Source: Actinosynnema sp. ALI-1.44 (GTDB lineage Bacteria; Actinomycetota; Actinomycetes; Mycobacteriales; Pseudonocardiaceae). Taken from it: a stretch of 64,000 bases of DNA. How positions within the stretch are numbered: the stretch's first letter is position 1; every line of letters starts with the position of its first letter. The notes below the pieces were generated by a model. That model was not told the DNA's origin, searched no databases, and saw nothing but the letters and a program-made list of their open reading frames with translations. The stretch is taken from assembly GCF_001984155.1 (NCBI RefSeq), contig NZ_MTQO01000054.1:186001-250000 (forward strand). The letters run 5' to 3'. The position numbers and the translations under genes are program-made. Of the stretch, positions 54,964 through 64,000 are shown piece after piece.

Positions 54964-55290
54964 ATGCCCGACACCGCTGACACCACTTCGCCGGAGCAGC
55001 CTGCAGCCGCCTCGGCGGGCTTCGCCGACGCCGACGAGTTCACCGCCGCGATCGAGGAGATGGTCGCCGACCAGACGCCTCGGGTGTTCGCGGTCGTGCT
55101 CGAGTTCGGCGAGCACATCGATGCCCAGATCGTCAGTTGGGGCATGGTCATCGATGAGCAGAACACGTATGTGGCCACAGTCGACGGCAAGAGCCAGTTC
55201 CTGCTGACAGCGCCGGAGAACGCGCTGAAATACGTTCGCCGCCTGCCCGGTGTGACCTCTCACATCGTGTGGGCGCCACATCGTCGATGA
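54964..55290 (+). CDS. Hypothetical protein divergent from the DUF5753 regulator
   Basis: The 108-residue acidic protein starts at ATG 54964 behind GGAG. It contains VFAVVLEFGEHIDAQIVSWGMVIDEQ and ENALKYVRRLPGVTSHIVW. I do not recognise a family. The context, divergent from the HTH/DUF397 pair across 152 bases, suggests it is the target or partner of that regulator. Confidence 0.65.
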   Translation: MPDTADTTSPEQPAAASAGFADADEFTAAIEEMVADQTPRVFAVVLEFGEHIDAQIVSWGMVIDEQNTYVATVDGKSQFLLTAPENALKYVRRLPGVTSHIVWAPHRR

Positions 55291-55413
55291 GCACGGCCTC
55301 ACGCACGACTCGTTCCGCGTCCGGCCGGTGATCGGAGTCGGTTGATGACCCTCGGTTGATGACTCGGTGATTCGGACTCCTCGATTACAGGCTCCATCTG
55401 GCACGCTTAGTGG

Positions 55414-56268
55414 GTGCTTCGGATGGCTTCCGCGCGGTTACTCGACGAGCGAGACGGCATGGCGGTGCGGGCCGTGCTGGCCGCCGATCCGGTCGCGAGC
55501 TGCATGGTCGCGGCGCGGGTCGAGGCAGCCGGGCTCGATGCCTGGCGGCTGGGCGGTGAGCTGTGGGGAGCCGATGTCCGGCCGATGCGCAACGGCAGGC
55601 TCGACGGCCTCTGCTACGTCGGTCCGAACCTGATCCCGTTGCGCGGCAACAAGGCCGCGTTGCGCTGCTTCGCCGACCGGGCGCTGCGGCGCAGGCGGAT
55701 GTGTTCGTCGCTCGTCGGCCCGGCCGAGCAGGTGCTGGGGATGTGGGCCGAACTGGAGCCGGAGTGGGGCCCGCCGCGCGAGGTGCGGCCCGAGCAGCCG
55801 CTGATGGCCGTCGACGGCGCCCCGCTGGTCAAGCCGGATCCGCTGGTCCGCCCGGTCCGCCCGGAGGAACTGGACCGCTACCTGCCCGCGGCCATCGCGA
55901 TGTTCATCGAGGAGGTCGGCGTCGACCCGAGGATCGGCGACGGCGGTGCCGGGTACCGCGCGCGGGTGGCCGAGCTGATCGCGGGTGGCCGGGCGTTCGC
56001 CCGCTTCGAAGGCGGCGACGTGGTGTTCAAGGCCGAGATCGGCGCGCTGTCCAAATCGGTCGGCCAGATCCAGGGCGTCTGGGTGCACCCGGACCGCCGC
56101 GGCAGCGGCATCGGCACGGCAGGCACGGCCGCCGTCGTCGAGCGCCTGGTGAAGGGGATGAACCGGACCGCGAGCCTGTACGTCAACTCGTTCAACGCCC
56201 CCGCGCGGGCCGCCTACCAGCGGATCGGCTTCAGTCAGGTCGGGTGCTACGCGACTGTGCTGTTCTGA
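55414..56268 (+). CDS. GNAT-family acetyltransferase with N-terminal DUF4081
   Basis: The 284-residue protein has an N-terminal DUF4081 half (LAADPVASCMVAARVEAAGLD, GPNLIPLRGNKAAL). A C-terminal GNAT fold follows, with acetyl-CoA loop VWVHPDRRGSGIGTAG and FNAPARAAYQRIGF. It matches the actinobacterial acetyltransferase beside ispG. The substrate is unknown. It is followed 17 bases later by the penicillin-binding gene. Confidence 0.85.
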   Translation: MLRMASARLLDERDGMAVRAVLAADPVASCMVAARVEAAGLDAWRLGGELWGADVRPMRNGRLDGLCYVGPNLIPLRGNKAALRCFADRALRRRRMCSSLVGPAEQVLGMWAELEPEWGPPREVRPEQPLMAVDGAPLVKPDPLVRPVRPEELDRYLPAAIAMFIEEVGVDPRIGDGGAGYRARVAELIAGGRAFARFEGGDVVFKAEIGALSKSVGQIQGVWVHPDRRGSGIGTAGTAAVVERLVKGMNRTASLYVNSFNAPARAAYQRIGFSQVGCYATVLF

Positions 56269-56285
56269 TTGGCATACTGCGCCGA

Positions 56286-58076
56286 GTGAGACGAACCGGG
56301 ATTGTCGCGGCACTCTTGCTGGTCCTGCCCGCCGCCGGGTGCGGGTTGTTCGGGTCGGATCCGAGTGCCGAGGACGTCGCCGGTGAGTTCCTGACCGCAC
56401 TGGCCAACGGCGACACCGCGGGCGCCGCCGGGCGGACCGATTCCGCCGAGTCCGCCAAGGCGCTGATGGACAACGTCCGCGGTGCGGTCAAGCCGGTCGG
56501 GATCGCCACCAGGGTCACCGGGTCGACCGAGATGTCGGACAAGTCGGCCAAGGTGCGGTTCGACGCGGACTGGGATCTCGGCCGAGACCGGCACTGGACG
56601 TTCCAGGGCGAGGTGGAGATGCGCCCGGACAACGACTCGTGGCGGGTGCACTGGGCGCCATCGGTGCTGCACCCCAAGCTCGGTGTGCAGCAGACCATCG
56701 GCGTACGGGACATAGACGCCGTGCAGGCCCCCGTGCTCGACCGGGACGGTTCGCCGCTGCTCGCCCCCGAACGGGTGGTTTCCGTCCTGCTGGACCCGGC
56801 GAAGGCCGGGGACGTCGCCGCCGTGGCCGGTGCGCTCGCCGCCGCGCTCGGCAAGGTCGACCAGGCGATCACCCAGCAGTCGATCATGGAGGGCGTCGCC
56901 AAGACGCCCAAGGGCCAGTCCTACACCGTGGTGTCGTTGCGGGACGCGGACTACCAGGCCGCGAAGGCGCAGATCTACGACCTGCAGGGCGTCCGGTTCG
57001 TCGCGGGCACCCGGCTGCTGCCGGTGGACCGCAACCTCGCCACCCAGTTGCTGCCGGTCGTTCGCAAGCAGGTGGAGAGCCAGGTCACGGGCAAGGCCGG
57101 GTTCCGGGTGGTGACGCTCAACGCCGCGGGCGGCGAGGTCGAGGAGCTGTTCGTCAAGGACCCCGAGGCTGGCACGGCCGTGCACATGACGCTGAGCCGC
57201 AAGATCCAGGCGGCGGCCGAGGCCGCGATCGACCCGGTCGCCCAGGTGGCCGCCATCGTCGCGATCAAGCCGTCCAGCGGGGAACTGCTCGCGGTCGCGC
57301 AGAACCCGGCTGCCGACGCGCAGGGCTCGGTCGCGCTGACTGGCAGGTTCCCGCCGGGATCCACGTTCAAGGTCGCGACCGCGACGGCCGCGCTGCAGGG
57401 CGGGACTGTGACAGCGGATACGCCGTCGCCGTGCCCGGGCTCGATCACGATCGGCCCGCGGGCGATCCCGAACAACAACGGCTTCGACAAGGGCACGATC
57501 CCGCTCCGGTCGGCGTTCGCGTTCTCGTGCAACACGACGTTCGCCAAGCTGGCGTCCGACATGAAGCCGGACGCGCTGTCGAACACCGCCAGGCAGTACG
57601 GCATCGGCGTCGACTACGTGATCCCCGGTGTGACCACGGTCACCGGTTCGGTGCCACCGGCGAACGACCTGGTCGAGCGCGCCGAGGACGGCTTCGGCCA
57701 GGGCAAGGTCCTGGCGTCGCCGTTCGGGCTGGCCGTGATGGCGTCGACGGCCGCGAGCGGGATTGTGCCGAAGGCCACGTTGTTCCGGGATAGCCCGACG
57801 AAGATGGACGTGACACCGCAGCCGATCGCGCCGCCGGTGCTGGACGCGGTGCGCGTCATGATGCGCGAGGTCGTCACCACCATCGGCGGGCCGCTGGCCC
57901 AGCTCCCCGATGTCCGGGGCAAGACGGGAACCGCCCAGTTCGGCGACGGCACGCACTCGCACGGCTGGTTCGCCGGGTACCAGGGGGATCTGGCGTTCGC
58001 CGTGCTGCTGACCGATTCGGGGACGTCCGTCCCGGCCATTGACGTGACTGACAAGTTCCTGCGGGGGATCTCCTAG
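56286..58076 (+). CDS. Penicillin-binding transpeptidase lipoprotein
   Basis: The 596-residue protein has a signal with AAGC. An NTF2-like MecA-N domain lies at about 25-130, followed by a dimerisation domain and a transpeptidase with SxxK in PPGSTFKVA, SxN in FSCNTTFAK and KTG in RGKTGTAQF. This matches the class B penicillin-binding lipoprotein (Rv2864c type) found between ispG and map in mycobacteria. GTG 56286 is the start. It cross-links peptidoglycan. Confidence 0.92.
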   Translation: MRRTGIVAALLLVLPAAGCGLFGSDPSAEDVAGEFLTALANGDTAGAAGRTDSAESAKALMDNVRGAVKPVGIATRVTGSTEMSDKSAKVRFDADWDLGRDRHWTFQGEVEMRPDNDSWRVHWAPSVLHPKLGVQQTIGVRDIDAVQAPVLDRDGSPLLAPERVVSVLLDPAKAGDVAAVAGALAAALGKVDQAITQQSIMEGVAKTPKGQSYTVVSLRDADYQAAKAQIYDLQGVRFVAGTRLLPVDRNLATQLLPVVRKQVESQVTGKAGFRVVTLNAAGGEVEELFVKDPEAGTAVHMTLSRKIQAAAEAAIDPVAQVAAIVAIKPSSGELLAVAQNPAADAQGSVALTGRFPPGSTFKVATATAALQGGTVTADTPSPCPGSITIGPRAIPNNNGFDKGTIPLRSAFAFSCNTTFAKLASDMKPDALSNTARQYGIGVDYVIPGVTTVTGSVPPANDLVERAEDGFGQGKVLASPFGLAVMASTAASGIVPKATLFRDSPTKMDVTPQPIAPPVLDAVRVMMREVVTTIGGPLAQLPDVRGKTGTAQFGDGTHSHGWFAGYQGDLAFAVLLTDSGTSVPAIDVTDKFLRGIS

Positions 58077-58085
58077 AGTTAAGTC

Positions 58086-58946
58086 ATGCCCGTACGTGCC
58101 CCACTGACGACCGGCGTGCAAAGTCCGCGCCGTTCAGTCCCCGTCACCATCGCCCGGCCCGAGTACGTCGACAAGCCCGCTCCGGCGCGCAACACCGACC
58201 CGACGTACGTGCAGAGCCCCGAGGTGATCGAGGCCATGCGGGTCGCGTCGCGGATCGCCGCGCAGGCGTTGCAGGAGGGCGGCAAGGCCGTCAAACCGGG
58301 CGCCACCACCGACGACATCGACGCGGTCGTGCACGAGTTCCTGCTCGACCACGCCGCATACCCGTCGACCCTCGGCTACCGCAACTTCCCGAAGTCGTGC
58401 TGCACCTCGCTGAACGAGGTGATCTGCCACGGCATCCCGGACTCGACGCTGATCGAGGACGGCGACATCGTCAACATCGACGTCACGGCGTTCATCGGTG
58501 GCGTGCACGGCGACACGAACGCCACGTTCCTGGCCGGGGACGTCGCGGAGGAGAACCGGTTGCTCGTGGAGCGCACGCACGAGGCGACGATGCGCGCGAT
58601 CAAGGCCGTGCGGCCCGGACGGGCGTTGAACGTGATCGGCCGCGTGATCGAGGCGTACGCCAAACGGTTCGGCTACGGCGTGGTCCGCGACTTCACCGGG
58701 CACGGCATCGGCCGCTCGTTCCACAGCGGGCTGGTGATCCTGCACTACGAGGAGCCGTCGGTGCAGACCGAGATCGAGGTGGGGATGACCTTCACCATCG
58801 AGCCGATGATCACGCTCGGCGGCATCGACTACGACATCTGGGACGACGGCTGGACCGTCACCACCAAGGACAAGAGCTGGACGGCCCAGTTCGAGCACAC
58901 CATCGTGGTGACCGAGTCAGGCGCGGAGATCCTCACTCTTCCGTAG
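58086..58946 (+). CDS. map: Methionine aminopeptidase
   Basis: Map removes the initiator methionine. The 286-residue enzyme has the pita-bread metal ligands: [19 protein letters not shown] (two Asp), [12 protein letters not shown] (His), [10 protein letters not shown] (Glu) and [10 protein letters not shown] (Glu). The 40-residue N-terminal extension with basic and proline residues is typical of actinobacterial type Ic enzymes. It ends at a hairpin terminator. Confidence 0.95.
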   Translation: MPVRAPLTTGVQSPRRSVPVTIARPEYVDKPAPARNTDPTYVQSPEVIEAMRVASRIAAQALQEGGKAVKPGATTDDIDAVVHEFLLDHAAYPSTLGYRNFPKSCCTSLNEVICHGIPDSTLIEDGDIVNIDVTAFIGGVHGDTNATFLAGDVAEENRLLVERTHEATMRAIKAVRPGRALNVIGRVIEAYAKRFGYGVVRDFTGHGIGRSFHSGLVILHYEEPSVQTEIEVGMTFTIEPMITLGGIDYDIWDDGWTVTTKDKSWTAQFEHTIVVTESGAEILTLP

Positions 58947-58985
58947 TACCTCCGCACGGGTAAGACGCTGGGCCGAACGCCGATT

Positions 58986-59019
58986 CGGATACCCCCGACC
59001 GCCACTTCGGGGGCATCCG
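58986..59019. terminator. Hairpin terminator between map and gntR
   Basis: cggat-a-cccccga pairs with tcggggg-c-atccg around an eight-base loop, one mismatch only. It lies between two convergent genes. Confidence 0.75.
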
Positions 59020-59029
59020 GGTCAGCTGC

Positions 59030-59716
59030 TCACGACGCCGGGTTCCTGGCCAGGTACGTCAGAGCCTCGGCGAGAAAACCGCCTGCCTCCCGCACGGCGC
59101 GTTCGGCGTCGCGGTCGCGGATGGCGTGGAGCAGGCCGTAGTGATCGAGTTTGGGGGCGCCCGGTTGCGCCGTCTCGTCGATGGCCTCGATGCTGGCCTT
59201 GATCACCTCGGTCAGGCCCGCGTGCAACTCGGCCAGGAGCTTGTTGTGCGACGCCACCACAACGAGGTGGTGGAAGTCCGCGTCGGCCTGCACGAACTTG
59301 GCCCACTGGCCCGACGCGGCCGCCTCGTCGCGGATCTCGAGCAGGCGGACGAGTTGTTCCAGCTGGGCGTCGGTCCGGTTGGTGGCCGCGAGACGGGCTC
59401 CGTCCGCCTCGAGGGCGCGGCGCACTTCCAGGACATCGCGGAGTTCGGGACCGCACAGCCTGCGCACGGCACCGGACAGTTCACTGGTGGCACGTACGAA
59501 CGTGCCATCACCTTGGCGGACTTCGAGCAGCCCGGCGTGGGCGAGGGCGCGGACTGCCTCGCGAACGGTGTTGCGGCCGACGCCCAGAGCGGTCACGAGC
59601 TCGGGCTCGGTGGGGATTCGTTCGCCAACCCGCCACTCTCCCGTGGTGATCGCACTGCGCATCTGGTCGATCACCTGGTCGACAAGGCCGGCACGCCGGG
59701 TCGTGGCCAACGGCAC
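59030..59716 (-). CDS. GntR/FadR-family transcriptional regulator
   Basis: The 228-residue protein has the GntR winged helix (IPTEPELVTALGVGRNTVREAVRALAHAGLLEVRQGDGTFV). The FCD domain follows, with its metal/ligand histidines (DADFHHLVVVASHN). The FadR subfamily usually responds to organic acids. GTG 59716 follows GGGAGG by seven bases. It is divergent from hrpA, and a near-palindrome lies between them. Confidence 0.88.
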   Translation of the reverse strand: MPLATTRRAGLVDQVIDQMRSAITTGEWRVGERIPTEPELVTALGVGRNTVREAVRALAHAGLLEVRQGDGTFVRATSELSGAVRRLCGPELRDVLEVRRALEADGARLAATNRTDAQLEQLVRLLEIRDEAAASGQWAKFVQADADFHHLVVVASHNKLLAELHAGLTEVIKASIEAIDETAQPGAPKLDHYGLLHAIRDRDAERAVREAGGFLAEALTYLARNPAS

Positions 59717-59737
59717 GGTGTCATCCTCCCCACAAGA

Positions 59738-59755
59738 TGTTCGGACAACCAAACA
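59738..59755. promoter_or_regulatory. GntR-type operator candidate
   Basis: tgttcggacaaccaaaca has symmetric outer arms (tgtt/aaca and gg/cc spacing) and lies 22 bases before the GntR start. FadR-class operators have this type of TGT..ACA symmetry, so autoregulation is plausible. Confidence 0.45.
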
Positions 59756-59890
59756 TCCTACGTTTGTTGTAGTCACCGACGATGTTCGTCGAATGAACAG
59801 ACTGCCATCTCATCCTGCGTTTCGCGTAGGGCCGGTCGGTTTTTAATCCGCGGGTGCTGATCGCGGCCGTTGCTTATCCTGGTAGTCGAG

Positions 59891-63760
<3,870 letters not shown>

Positions 63761-63788
63761 CACGCCGAAGCGAATGAAAAAATACCCG

Positions 63789-63818
63789 TCCGGTGGCCAC
63801 TTCTGAGTGGCCACCGGA
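63789..63818 (+). terminator. Intrinsic terminator after hrpA
   Basis: tccggtggccac and gtggccaccgga pair perfectly over 12 bases around ttctga. ttttgtg follows and an A-run (aaaaaata) lies before, so this is a classic U-tract terminator working in both directions. Confidence 0.9.
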
Positions 63819-64000
63819 TTTTGTGTCGCGACCCGGACATATTGCGCGTTCGATATATGACTCGGTGTGTGTGATCGGTTGAGCCGAACGGGCGGCCGCT
63901 AGCCGCCTGAAGTGTGAATGTTACGATCATCGCGGCGGAAAATTTTCAGTACCGAATGGTGTGGAATTGACATGAACTGCGGCTTTGGTGGCACCGCTTA
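63819..64000. other. Intergenic end of window with a possible gene start
   Basis: The last 182 bases have a small hairpin (ggcggc/gccgcc around cgcta) and no clear gene. An ATG at 63972 opens a frame (MNCGFGGTA) cut by the window edge; the fragment is too short to call. Confidence 0.3.

Overview
The window is 64 kb of high-GC chromosome from an actinobacterium. It shows frequent GTG and TTG starts, dense four-base start/stop overlaps, SRP54, DUF2469, WhiG-type sigma and Rip1-type genes, and a helix-turn-helix/DUF5753 gene paired with DUF397. Gene order (glnD-ffh; rpsP-khpA-rimM-trmD-rplS-lepB-rnhB-DUF2469-yraN-yifB-dprA; xerC-whiG-rpsB-tsf-pyrH-frr-cdsA; rlmN; dxr-rip1-ispG-GNAT-PBP-map) is the classic actinobacterial core block. 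The style fits Pseudonocardiales best, but the genus cannot be fixed from sequence alone.

Layout. 1-7,995: 3' part of glnD, a convergent terminator, a frameshifted DUF3558-like remnant, a membrane protein and a DEDD exonuclease, then ffh, an amidohydrolase, a CPBP protease and a lone pxpA. 8,234-16,925: ribosome, tRNA-modification, secretion and DNA-uptake genes, interrupted only by an alpha/beta hydrolase on the other strand. 16,947-19,423: kelch lipoprotein plus a subtilase with a separate 72-residue propeptide-like partner. 19,638-29,000: xerC, whiG, an exported agmatine-deiminase-like protein with a TetR regulator, M23 peptidase, rpsB-tsf-pyrH-frr-cdsA. 29,001-44,410: a 15.4 kb accessory block between cdsA and rlmN, holding VOC, methyltransferase and aldolase genes, PadR, a two-component system split by a decayed IS605-type TnpB element, a MacAB-like efflux operon, an S37 peptidase, an AmiC-like sensor with a MarR regulator, and an AbiE-type toxin-antitoxin module with a strong palindromic operator. 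44,418-50,065: rlmN, cyclophilin, PP2C phosphatase, ArsC-like protein, carbonic anhydrase, large lipoprotein, DUF2631. 50,171-58,946: MEP isoprenoid genes dxr and ispG around the site-2 protease, a small HTH/DUF397 cassette, GNAT, penicillin-binding lipoprotein and methionine aminopeptidase. 59,030-63,760: GntR regulator and a large HrpA helicase.

The core genes build ribosomes (S16, L19, S2, EF-Ts, RRF), mature RNA (RimM, TrmD, RlmN), target and process proteins (Ffh, LepB, Map, Rip1), and supply nucleotides, phospholipid and isoprenoid precursors (PyrH, CdsA, Dxr, IspG). Accessory genes sit in the gaps between core operons, usually behind bidirectional hairpin terminators. The most unusual items are the subtilase/stand-alone propeptide pair with a hairpin over the second gene's ribosome binding site, the nuclease-dead TnpB relic that splits a sensor kinase from its regulator and supplies the regulator's stop codon, the AbiE module with a 16-bp inverted repeat, and the efflux operon led by a lipoprotein with a duplicated cysteine motif.
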